Positions 20,842-31,985 of a DNA stretch of 64,000 nucleotides are shown here, in pieces (within the stretch, counting starts at the first letter, position 1; every line of letters starts with the position of its first letter). The notes under the pieces were generated by a model. It was not told where the DNA came from and searched no databases. It worked only from the letters and a program-made list of their open reading frames with translations. The stretch is from Kocuria varians (lineage in GTDB: Bacteria; Actinomycetota; Actinomycetes; Actinomycetales; Micrococcaceae), in NCBI RefSeq assembly GCF_006539885.1, contig NZ_BJNW01000008.1, forward strand, positions 1 to 64,000. Reading direction: 5' to 3'. Position numbers and translations under genes: made by a program.

Positions 20842-21482
20842 GCACGGACGCCAAGACCGAGATCCTGGAGCGGCTCGCGGGCGCGCTCTCGGACCATCCG
20901 CAGGCACCCGAAATCCCTCGGGCCTACCGGCGGCACTCCGAGCTGAGCCGCGAGGAGATCGTGGACATGCTCGAGGACCGGCTGCTGGACTACAAGGCCA
21001 ACGTGTTCCGCGAGAGCGCGGAGACCGTGGCCGAGCGGATTGCCACCCAGCTCGGTGCGTCTGCCCGCTACGTGATCCCGGAGGGCTTCGACACCGCCCT
21101 GCTGCCCGAGGACACCGCCGCGCGCCGCGTGATCGTGGACCCCAACGACTCCCGCCGTGCCTCCGCGCTGTCCGTGCGGGAGCTGAACCGGGTGGACGCC
21201 GTGGTGACCTCCTCCACGGTCTCCTGCGCCCAGACGGGGACCATCTTCCTGTCCGGCCGCCCGGACGAGGGACGCCGCGCCATCACGCTCGTGCCGGACC
21301 ACCACATCTGCATCGTGCCGCTGGACACCGTGTTCGAGCTGATCCCGGAGGCCATCGCCCGGGTGGAGCCCACCGCTCCCACCACCATGATCTCGGGGCC
21401 GTCCGCAACCTCGGACATCGAGCTCGAGCGCGTGGAGGGCGTGCACGGCCCGCGCACCCTGGACGTGATCCTGCTGGGCTGA
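20838..21482 (+). CDS. lutC: L-lactate oxidation complex subunit LutC
   Basis: 214-residue LUD-domain subunit of LutABC. Family features: DAVVTSSTVSCAQTGTIFLSG, the histidine pair LVPDHHICIVP and the end TTMISGPSATSDIELERVEGVHGP. The ATG overlaps the lutB stop. It is the last gene of the operon and is followed by an exceptionally long hairpin. Confidence 0.94.
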   Translation: MSTDAKTEILERLAGALSDHPQAPEIPRAYRRHSELSREEIVDMLEDRLLDYKANVFRESAETVAERIATQLGASARYVIPEGFDTALLPEDTAARRVIVDPNDSRRASALSVRELNRVDAVVTSSTVSCAQTGTIFLSGRPDEGRRAITLVPDHHICIVPLDTVFELIPEAIARVEPTAPTTMISGPSATSDIELERVEGVHGPRTLDVILLG

Positions 21483-21501
21483 CCGGGCAGGCGCGAACGT
21501 C

Positions 21502-21551
21502 AAGTGCAGCTAACGCCATCTACCCATCGGTAGGTGGCGTTAGCTGCACTT
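21502..21551. terminator. 23-bp hairpin between lutC and the thiamine operon
   Basis: AAGTGCAGCTAACGCCA (21502-21518) pairs with 21535-21551, and the stem continues through CTACC/GGTAG to a 4-nt CATC loop: 23 bp with one wobble pair. It can serve both convergent operons. The arms are less GC-rich than other terminators here and could be a dispersed repeat. Confidence 0.75.
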
Positions 21552-21614
21552 AGAACTGCTCTCGCGGGTGGCTCGGAGCCGTTCTCCTTGTCGGAGCGAC
21601 CGCGGGCGGCGGGG

Positions 21615-25421
<3,807 letters not shown>

Positions 25422-25423
25422 CT

Positions 25424-25535
25424 TTCCTCCCTCCGGCGGCATGACCCGCATCAGGTGAACGGTCGGCGGCTCACGCCCTCTCAGCCCGCTGCGGTGGTGC
25501 GTGTGACGAGTGCGGGCTCCCGTGGTGCTCCGGGG
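25424..25535 (-). promoter_or_regulatory. TPP riboswitch (THI element) controlling thiOSGF
   Basis: The minus strand contains the THI-box parts in order: GGGAGCCC (near 25523), a pairing arm GCGGGCT, the conserved CTGAGAGGG (25486-25478), CCTGATGCGGGTCATGCC (25455-25438) and GGAGGGAGG just before thiO. The conserved 3' AGGGA of the aptamer is the thiO Shine-Dalgarno, so TPP binding should directly block ribosome access. Boundaries are approximate. Confidence 0.88.
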
Positions 25536-25669
25536 GTCGGCCACATGTGCCGACCACGAGCAAGTGTGCCCAGTCTAGCTGCGTGCCGCACGGGTGCCCC
25601 CGGGGGACTCGCGGTGAGGAGATCGCCCACCGTGCGCGTGCCCCCCCCGGTTCGTGCCACGATGGCGTC

Positions 25670-26332
25670 ATGGCACAGACCGAGAACCCGGGCACGCGAC
25701 GTCGTGCCGCCCTGCAGGACGCGCGGCTCTACGTGTGCGTCACGGCGCGGCGGGAGCGGGGTGACCTGCGCCAGTTCCTGCACGCCGCCTACGAGGGCGG
25801 GGTGGACATCATCCAGCTGCGGGACAAGTCGCTCGAGGCCGCCGCGGAGATCGAGGCCATCGAGGTCCTCGCGGAGGTCGCCCGGGAGCACGGGAAGCTG
25901 TTCGCCGTCAACGACCGCGCGGACGTCGCCCTGCTGACCGGCGCGGACGTCTTCCACGTGGGCCAGGGCGATCTCACGACCGCGCAGGCGCGCACGGTGC
26001 TGGGCCCGGACGTGGTCCTCGGGCGCTCCTGCCACTCCACGGCGCAGGTGGACGCCGCCGTGGCGGACGACGGTCTGGACTACTTCTGCACCGGGCCCGT
26101 GTGGGAGACCCCCACCAAGCCGGGTCGCCCGGCGGTGGGGCTCGAGCTGGCCGAGTACGCGGCGCAGCACGCGCAGCACAAGCCGTTCTTCGCGATCGGC
26201 GGGGTCGACGCCGCCCGGCTGCCCGCGGTGCTGGCCACCGGTGCCTCGCGGATCGTGGTGGTCCGGGCGGTCACGGAGGCCGACGACGCCGCCGCGGCGG
26301 CCCGCGCGCTGCGCGAGGCCCTGCGCGCCTGA
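25670..26332 (+). CDS. thiE: Thiamine-phosphate synthase
   Basis: Couples HMP pyrophosphate with thiazole phosphate to thiamine phosphate. The 220-residue TIM-barrel protein has the family motifs [56 protein letters not shown] and [23 protein letters not shown] at 25670 has no Shine-Dalgarno; CACGAT lies 6 nt upstream, so the mRNA may be leaderless. It is divergent from the riboswitch-controlled operon and carries no aptamer of its own. An eight-C run lies at 25641-25648. Confidence 0.93.
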   Translation: MAQTENPGTRRRAALQDARLYVCVTARRERGDLRQFLHAAYEGGVDIIQLRDKSLEAAAEIEAIEVLAEVAREHGKLFAVNDRADVALLTGADVFHVGQGDLTTAQARTVLGPDVVLGRSCHSTAQVDAAVADDGLDYFCTGPVWETPTKPGRPAVGLELAEYAAQHAQHKPFFAIGGVDAARLPAVLATGASRIVVVRAVTEADDAAAAARALREALRA

Positions 26333-26364
26333 GTTCGGCCTGTGGCGGGCGTTGTTCCGGTCCG

Positions 26365-26772
26365 TCAGTGGCCGGGGCCGCACTGCCCCGGGTGCTGCTC
26401 GCACCACGGGGTGACGCCCGGGAAGTGGCGCCGGTGCTCCGCGACCCAGCGGTAGGCGGCCTCCAGCGCCCGCCCGATGAGCGGCAGGCCGTAGACCCGC
26501 TCGGTCACGTGGATGCCGAGCGCAGTGTCCAGCACGACGGCGACGGCGTGCGCCCCGCCGACGGCGTGCCCGCCGACGCCCCATTCCTCGCGGACGGCCC
26601 ACACAGCGGCGTCGGCCTGCTCCGGCGTGACCCCGAAACGGTCCAGGACCCCCGGGACCTGCGAGGCGTGCAACTCCACCCGGTGGCCACGGTCCAACTT
26701 CTGCGCCCAGCCCACGGCGCGGGTGCAGAAGCCGCAGTTGCCGTCGAAGACCACGTGCAGCTGAGCCGTCAC
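26365..26772 (-). CDS. DCC-family thiol-disulfide oxidoreductase-like protein (DUF393)
   Basis: 135 residues with the family hallmark near the start, VVFDGNCGFCTRAVGWAQ (Asp then C-x-x-C), followed by ERVYGLPLIGRALEAAYRW. The C-terminus holds two further cysteines (PWCEQHPGQCGPGH). Function of the family is not established; a redox role is inferred from the CxxC. The GTG start overlaps the stop of the upstream PhzF-like gene (GTGA), so they form a two-gene operon. Confidence 0.85.
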   Translation of the reverse strand: MTAQLHVVFDGNCGFCTRAVGWAQKLDRGHRVELHASQVPGVLDRFGVTPEQADAAVWAVREEWGVGGHAVGGAHAVAVVLDTALGIHVTERVYGLPLIGRALEAAYRWVAEHRRHFPGVTPWCEQHPGQCGPGH

Positions 26773-27824
26773 AGCAGCACGCTCCCGGTCACGCACACGG
26801 TGCACCGGCCGCCCACGAGCACGTCCGCTCCCGAGGACGTGACGGTGACGAGGCCGCGCCGCCCCAGCCGTGTGCCCTGCCGCGCGACGTAGTCGGAGGG
26901 TGCGCGACCGGTGCGGATCAGCCACTGGGCGAGGCTCGCGTTGAGGCTGCCCGTGACGGGGTCCTCGTAGCCGCGGGGCCCGGGGACGAAGGCGCGGACC
27001 TCGAAGCTGTGGTCCTCGGTCCCGTGGGCGGGGTCTGCCGCCGTGAGGGAGCCGGACGGAAGAGCGCCGGACTCGCCACTGTGGAAGGCGAGTGGGAAAG
27101 AACCGGAATCGGGGGAGCCGACAGAACCGGCGGAGTCGTCCTGTGCGGCCTCACGGAGCACCGGGCCCAGGACCCCCACCTTGTGCTCGCCCAGTGCCGG
27201 AAACTCGGGCTCGAGATCGAGCACCTCCCGGTCCGAGCGCAGCAGGACCGCGGCCCAGCCGGGACCGTTGTCCACCCACTGGTGGGCCACCACGTCCGCC
27301 TCCGAGATGCCGAGTCCGGTGGTGATCGCGCGCAGGACGTCGTCCTCGAGGGGACCCGTGCGCACGGTGGGCGGGGCCTCGAAGGCGAGCGGGGCGGCGT
27401 CGTCGTTCCAGGTGGACCCCGGGGCCGAGGACGCGGCGGACGCCTCGGACACGGACGAGGGCGTCGCGGCGGGGGAGCGGTGGATGCGCACGAGGCCCGG
27501 GGCGCACTCCTGGACCAGGACGTCCCCGGAGTGCGGGGCGTTGCCGGCGGCGAGCCACGCGCGCGCGGAGCCGAGGGTGGGGTGGCCCGCGAAGGGCAGC
27601 TCACCGCTCGGGGTCCAGATGCGCAGCCGGTAGTCGGCCTCGGGCGTGGTGGGCGGCAGGACGAACGTGGTCTCCGAGAGGTTGGTCCAACGTGCGAAGC
27701 GGGCCATCTGCTCGTCCGAGAGGTCCGTGCCGTCCAGCACCACGGCCACGGGGTTGCCGAGGTACGGCTCGGCGGAGAACACGTCCACCTGTGCGAAGGG
27801 GCGGGGGCGGGAGGTCATGGGCAC
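26769..27824 (-). CDS. PhzF-family isomerase/epimerase-like protein
   Basis: 351 residues with the diaminopimelate-epimerase-like fold. Motifs: FAQVDVFSAEPYLGNPVAVVLDG, the active-site Glu in NLSETTFVLPP, ELPFAGHPTLGSARAWL, and near the end GYEDPVTGSLNASLAQWL. It is about 50 residues longer than usual because of two Ser/Ala-rich inserts (about 120-150 and 215-245). Start is GTG at 27824 or ATG at 27818. Substrate unknown. Confidence 0.88.
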   Translation of the reverse strand: MPMTSRPRPFAQVDVFSAEPYLGNPVAVVLDGTDLSDEQMARFARWTNLSETTFVLPPTTPEADYRLRIWTPSGELPFAGHPTLGSARAWLAAGNAPHSGDVLVQECAPGLVRIHRSPAATPSSVSEASAASSAPGSTWNDDAAPLAFEAPPTVRTGPLEDDVLRAITTGLGISEADVVAHQWVDNGPGWAAVLLRSDREVLDLEPEFPALGEHKVGVLGPVLREAAQDDSAGSVGSPDSGSFPLAFHSGESGALPSGSLTAADPAHGTEDHSFEVRAFVPGPRGYEDPVTGSLNASLAQWLIRTGRAPSDYVARQGTRLGRRGLVTVTSSGADVLVGGRCTVCVTGSVLL

Positions 27825-27925
27825 GATTCCACCACACCGTCACGGCGGGCGGGAGGTCTCCGTGGCGACTCTCACGGACGGCGGCAGCGGAGGGAGAAGG
27901 CCCGTCTGGATGGTGCCGGGGCATG

Positions 27926-27967
27926 AAAAAATCCCCTTGCTCCGGTTGCGGAGGAGCAAGGGGATTT
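27926..27967 (-). terminator. Terminator of tRNA-Pro
   Basis: 15-bp perfect stem (AAATCCCCTTGCTCC and its complement) followed on the minus strand by six T residues, directly after the tRNA. A textbook intrinsic terminator, rare in this window for having a U tract. Confidence 0.9.
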
Positions 27968-27970
27968 CGG

Positions 27971-28044
27971 TCGGGATGACAGGATTTGAACCTGCGACCT
28001 CGTCGTCCCGAACGACGCGCGCTACCAAGCTGCGCCACATCCCG
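27971..28044 (-). tRNA. tRNA-Pro (anticodon CGG)
   Basis: 74-nt minus-strand cloverleaf: acceptor CGGGATG pairs with CATCCCG plus discriminator A; D-arm GCGCAGCTTGGTAGCGC; anticodon stem CGTCG-TTCGGGA-CGACG with anticodon CGG; T-arm GCAGGTTCGAATCCTGT. The 3' CCA is not encoded (CCG follows). Confidence 0.96.
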
Positions 28045-28079
28045 CTGTCGCACGGAGAACCTCCGCGAACAACTGCTCC

Positions 28080-28109
28080 AGCATAGCGTCAGGAATCCGG
28101 GAATGTGAA
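28080..28109 (-). promoter_or_regulatory. Promoter of tRNA-Pro
   Basis: Minus-strand TTCACA (28109-28104) and TATGCT (28085-28080) with an 18-bp spacer, about 35 nt before the mature tRNA 5' end. Confidence 0.65.
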
Positions 28110-28157
28110 ATCTCCCGAACCCTGCAACGGCGCGTGGCTGCCGAGTTCCCGCCCCCG

Positions 28158-31034
28158 TCAGCGCGTGACCCGCTCCAGGATCTGCAGCACGTGCTCGTAG
28201 GGGCGGCCGGTGGCCTCCGTGAGGGCCTGCTCGCACGTGCGGTTGAGGGAGGCGTAGGCCCCGAAGTCGCCGGAGCGGATCTCCGCGGCCTCCCGCGCGG
28301 TGGCCGAAGCGGTGAGCTCGGGGTGCAGCATCCCGCGGTCCCCGGCGTAGCCGCAGCAGCCCCAGGACACCGGCACAGTGACGTCCTCGGCGCACGCGTG
28401 GGCCACCCGTAGCAGGTCCTCGGTGATCCCCAGGTGCACGGAGGAGCACGTGGGGTGCAGCGCCAGGGAGTCGATGCGCGCGTCCTGCGGCAGCCGGGGC
28501 ACCACGTGCTCGGCGGTGAACGTCACGGCGTCCACGAACGTCAGGCCCGAGTACCGGGGGTGCTCCCGGGCATGCTCCCGCATGGTCTCCAGCCCCTCGG
28601 TGCACGAGGAGGCATCGCACACCACCGGCAGCCGCCCCGCGTCCGTGGCCCGCCACAGCAGCTCGAGCGTCCGCTCGCTCATGATGGCGTAGCCGGTGGG
28701 CAGGCCCTTGGACTTCCACGGGGTGCCGCAGCACGCGGAGTCGATCCCCTCGGGGACGTGCAGCCGGAACCCGGCCCGTTCGCACACCGCGAGGAACGCC
28801 TCGGACGTGGACGGTCCCTCGCCCTGGACCGTGCCGAAAATCGCGCCGATGCAGGCCGGGAAGAAGACGGCGTCCGGCGCGGCACCGGGGCGAGCGGGCG
28901 GTGTCGTCAACCGGGAGCGGCGGCTGCCGCCGGCCGGCAGCTCGGGGCTGTAGGCGGGGACCGCATCCGCGCCGAGCGCCGCGCGGGCGAGCCGGGTCGC
29001 GGAGACGGGCAGCGCGGTGGGCAGGTGCGAGGCGAGCGTGAGCGCGAAGGCGGCCCCCGCGGACGTCGCCGCCCAGGACCGGGCCGCCGCGCCCCACGCG
29101 AGGTCCGCGACCTTCGAGTGGTTCTCCGCGCGCAGGCGCCGCACCAGGTCCCCGGTGTTGATGTGCACGGGGCACGCGGTCACGCACATGCCGTCCACCG
29201 CGCACGTCTGCAGCCCGGCGTAGTCGTACTCCCGGCGCAGCCGCGCGGCGAGCTCGGTGTTGCCGTCCGCCTCCGCCCGCGCGATCTCCCGGCGCCCGAC
29301 GATGCGCTGGCGCGGCGTGAGCGTGAGGTCCTGCGAGGGGCACACCGGCTCGCAGTAGCCGCACTCCACGCAGCGGTCCACCTCGGACTCCACCGGTGGT
29401 GCGGTTTTCAGGTCGCGCAGGTACGAGCGGGGGTCGTCGCTGAGGACCACGCCCGGGTTGAAGCGCAGGTCCGGGTCGATCAGGGTCTTCAGCTCGCACA
29501 TGACCTCGTAGAGCTCGTCCCCGTACTGCCGCCGGACGAACGGCGCCATGATGCGCCCCGTGCCGTGCTCGGCCTTGAGCGAGCCGCCGCGGCCCAGCAC
29601 CAGGTCCACCATCTCCTCGGTGAACCGTTCGTAGCGTTCGAGCTGCCGTGGGTCGTCGAACTGCTCGTTGAGCATGAAGTGGACGTTGCCGTCCTTGGCG
29701 TGGCCGAAGATCACGGAGTCGCGGTAGCCGTGGGCGTCGAAGAGCCCGGTCAGCTCCTCGCACGTGCCGCCCAGCTGCTCCACGGGGACCACCACGTCCT
29801 CGAGCAGCGCGTTGGTGCCCTGCGGCCGGTTGCCGGCAACGGTGGTGTACAGGCCCTTGCGCACGGTCCACAGGCTCGCGCGCTCCGCGGCGTCCGTGGT
29901 CAGGGAGACGGGGCCCGTGAGGTCCAGGGTGTCGAAGGTCGCCGCCGCCGCCCGCCCCAGGTCTTGCACCGCCTCCGCGGTGTCCCCCTGGTACTCCACG
30001 AGCAGCGCGGCCTGCTGCTCCACCGGGATGTCCATGATGGCGGGCGGAGCCAGGCCGGTGCGCTGCGAGACGGCCAGGGAGGTGGCGTCGAGCAGCTCGA
30101 GGGTGGCGCAGCGGGAGCCGACGAGCTCCGGGACCGCGTTCGTGGCCGCGACCACCGTGGGGAACACGAGCAGGCCCGTGGCCACGTGCGGGTGGACCGG
30201 GACCGTGCGCAGCGTGGCGCTCGCCACGAACCCGAGGGTGCCCTCCGAGCCGATCATCAGGTGCTCGAGGATCCGCACCGGGTCCTCGTGGTCCAGGAAC
30301 GTGTTGAGCCCGTAGCCCATGGTGTTCTTCATGGCGAACAGGCGCTCGACGGTCCGCACGGACTCGCGGTTGCTCCGGACACGGTCCCGCAACCGCAGCA
30401 GGCCGTGGAACAGCTCGGGCTCCCGGGCGCGCAGCTGCTGCTCGGCGTCCGGGGCGGCGGTGTCCAGCACCGTGCCGGAGGGCAGCACGAGCACCATGGA
30501 CTCCAGGGTCCGGTACGTGTTGAACTCCGTGCCGCAGGCCATCCCGGAGGAGTTGTTGGCGACGACGCCGCCGACCGTGCACGCGGTCTCGCTCGCCGGG
30601 TCCGGGCCGAGCGACCTGCCGTGCGGTGCCAGCCGGGCGTTGACCTGCCGGACGGTGACGCCCGGCGCCACACGCACGCGGGCGCCGTCGTCGAGCACCT
30701 CCACACCCTTGAAGTGGCGCCGCACGTCCACGAGGAGCTGGTCCGTGACCGCCTGCCCGGACAGGGACGTGCCGCCCGAGCGCAGGGTGAGGTCCGCGCC
30801 GTGGGCCGCGGCTGCGGCGAAGATGTGCCCCACCTCGGTCTCGTCGCGCGGGCGCAGCACCGCCGCCGGGTCCATCAGGTAGTGGGACGCGTCGTGCGCG
30901 ACCGCCCGCCGCTCGAGCTCGCTGCGGACGACGACGCCGCTGCCGCACTCCCGCTCGACGCGCCGGACCGCGCGCGCCGCGGGGGAGTCGGGAGCGTCCG
31001 TGGTGGACGCGGGAAGGGTGCCGGACGGTGTCAT
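28158..31034 (-). CDS. FAD-linked and Fe-S D-lactate dehydrogenase-type oxidoreductase
   Basis: 958 residues in four parts: FAD_binding_4 domain (about 55-240; LTLRSGGTSLSGQA, CTVGGVVANNSSGM), FAD_oxidase_C domain (about 270-530; FGHAKDGNVHFMLNEQ, LKAEHGTGRIMAPFVR), two ferredoxin motifs (CVECGYCEPVCP near 555 and CAVDGMCVTACP near 610), and two CCG cysteine-rich domains (ACCGTPWKSKG near 768, CCGYAGDRG near 895). This Dld-II-like architecture oxidises D-lactate or a related 2-hydroxyacid to the oxoacid. ATG at 31034 has GAGG eight bases upstream. With lutABC and lctP 10 kb away it could complete use of both lactate isomers; glycolate or D-2-hydroxyglutarate are other options. Confidence 0.88.
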   Translation of the reverse strand: MTPSGTLPASTTDAPDSPAARAVRRVERECGSGVVVRSELERRAVAHDASHYLMDPAAVLRPRDETEVGHIFAAAAAHGADLTLRSGGTSLSGQAVTDQLLVDVRRHFKGVEVLDDGARVRVAPGVTVRQVNARLAPHGRSLGPDPASETACTVGGVVANNSSGMACGTEFNTYRTLESMVLVLPSGTVLDTAAPDAEQQLRAREPELFHGLLRLRDRVRSNRESVRTVERLFAMKNTMGYGLNTFLDHEDPVRILEHLMIGSEGTLGFVASATLRTVPVHPHVATGLLVFPTVVAATNAVPELVGSRCATLELLDATSLAVSQRTGLAPPAIMDIPVEQQAALLVEYQGDTAEAVQDLGRAAAATFDTLDLTGPVSLTTDAAERASLWTVRKGLYTTVAGNRPQGTNALLEDVVVPVEQLGGTCEELTGLFDAHGYRDSVIFGHAKDGNVHFMLNEQFDDPRQLERYERFTEEMVDLVLGRGGSLKAEHGTGRIMAPFVRRQYGDELYEVMCELKTLIDPDLRFNPGVVLSDDPRSYLRDLKTAPPVESEVDRCVECGYCEPVCPSQDLTLTPRQRIVGRREIARAEADGNTELAARLRREYDYAGLQTCAVDGMCVTACPVHINTGDLVRRLRAENHSKVADLAWGAAARSWAATSAGAAFALTLASHLPTALPVSATRLARAALGADAVPAYSPELPAGGSRRSRLTTPPARPGAAPDAVFFPACIGAIFGTVQGEGPSTSEAFLAVCERAGFRLHVPEGIDSACCGTPWKSKGLPTGYAIMSERTLELLWRATDAGRLPVVCDASSCTEGLETMREHAREHPRYSGLTFVDAVTFTAEHVVPRLPQDARIDSLALHPTCSSVHLGITEDLLRVAHACAEDVTVPVSWGCCGYAGDRGMLHPELTASATAREAAEIRSGDFGAYASLNRTCEQALTEATGRPYEHVLQILERVTR

Positions 31035-31043
31035 GAGTGGACC

Positions 31044-31985
31044 TCAGTCTGTGAGCGTGACCAGGACTGCCTGGGGCGGGCAGAACAGGCGCACGGGTGC
31101 GAAGCGGGACTCGCCGAGCCCCTGCGAGATGTTGACGGGCACACCGCGGTGGTGGATGAGCCCCTTGCAGATGGCGGGGTCCAGGTCGCAGTTGCTCACC
31201 AGGGCCCGGCCGCCCGGCAGGCAGACCTGCCCGCCGTGGGTGTGGCCCGCGAAGACGATGTCCGCGCCGTCCGCCGCGAAGCGGTCCAGGGTGCGCACGT
31301 ACGGGGCGTGGGCCACGCCGATCCGCACGGCCGCGGGCGATTTCTGGTCCGCGGGGAAACCCGGGTGGCGGTCGTAGCGCAGATGGGGGTCGTCCACGCC
31401 AGAGAAGTCTACCACCGTGCCGGCCACCTCAATCCGCCGCGCGCGGTTGATGAGGTCCGTCCAGCCGTGCTCGTCGAACGCGCGGTGCATCTGCGCGGTG
31501 GGCAGCAGCACGGGCTCGTCGCCGTCGCCGCCGTTGTCCCCGCTGCGTTCCCCGGCCGTGGTGCGCCACAGGTAGCGGAAGGGGTTCTTGGGCTGCGGCG
31601 CGAAGTAGCAGTTGGACCCCGGCACGTAGACGCCCGGGAACGCGAAGAGCGGCTCCAGGATCTCCAGCAGGTACGGCAGGGCCCGCAGGTGGGAGAGGTT
31701 GTCGCCGGTGTCCACCACCAGGTCCGGCTCCAGGGCCGCCAGGGAGTGCACGAAGCGCTTCTTGGCCTCCTGGCCCGGCACGGTGTGCAGGTCCGAGAGG
31801 TGCAGGAGGCGCAGCGGCCGGGAGCCGGCGGGCAGCACCCGCACGGTCTCCTGGCGCAGCTGGAAGCGCCGACGCTCGCCGAGCACAGCCCACCCGAGGG
31901 TTCCGGCACCGGCCGCGAACAGGCCCGCCCCGGCCGCGGCGAGGGTTCGCACGGCCGGGGCGGGCCCGGAGTCCACGGTCTCCAC
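31044..31985 (-). CDS. Calcineurin-like metallophosphoesterase, Rv3683-like
   Basis: 313 residues with an N-terminal hydrophobic anchor (about 10-28) and the metallophosphoesterase motifs LLHLSDLHTVPG, LVVDTGDNLSHL and FAGHTHGGQVCLPGG. The usual GNH(D/E) motif reads VPGSNCYFAP, with Asn kept but Cys where related actinobacterial proteins have Asp. The GTG start overlaps the last base of the PBP stop (TAGTG), so it is coupled to the PBP, as in other actinobacteria. Substrate unknown; a cell-envelope role is inferred from the neighbour. Confidence 0.85.
   Translation of the reverse strand: METVDSGPAPAVRTLAAAGAGLFAAGAGTLGWAVLGERRRFQLRQETVRVLPAGSRPLRLLHLSDLHTVPGQEAKKRFVHSLAALEPDLVVDTGDNLSHLRALPYLLEILEPLFAFPGVYVPGSNCYFAPQPKNPFRYLWRTTAGERSGDNGGDGDEPVLLPTAQMHRAFDEHGWTDLINRARRIEVAGTVVDFSGVDDPHLRYDRHPGFPADQKSPAAVRIGVAHAPYVRTLDRFAADGADIVFAGHTHGGQVCLPGGRALVSNCDLDPAICKGLIHHRGVPVNISQGLGESRFAPVRLFCPPQAVLVTLTD

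Noticed and set aside
25641-25648. Run of eight C upstream of thiE as a phase-variation tract
   Set aside because: It is outside the coding region and upstream of the likely TSS, and a single run is expected at this GC.
27971-28044. tRNA-Pro as an integration site
   Set aside because: No integrase or repeated tRNA 3' end is found on either side within the window.
27601-30948. 1115-codon minus-strand open frame over PhzF, tRNA-Pro and the Fe-S dehydrogenase
   Set aside because: Runs through a tRNA and out of frame with two clear genes; Arg/Gly/Pro-rich third-position artefact of high GC.
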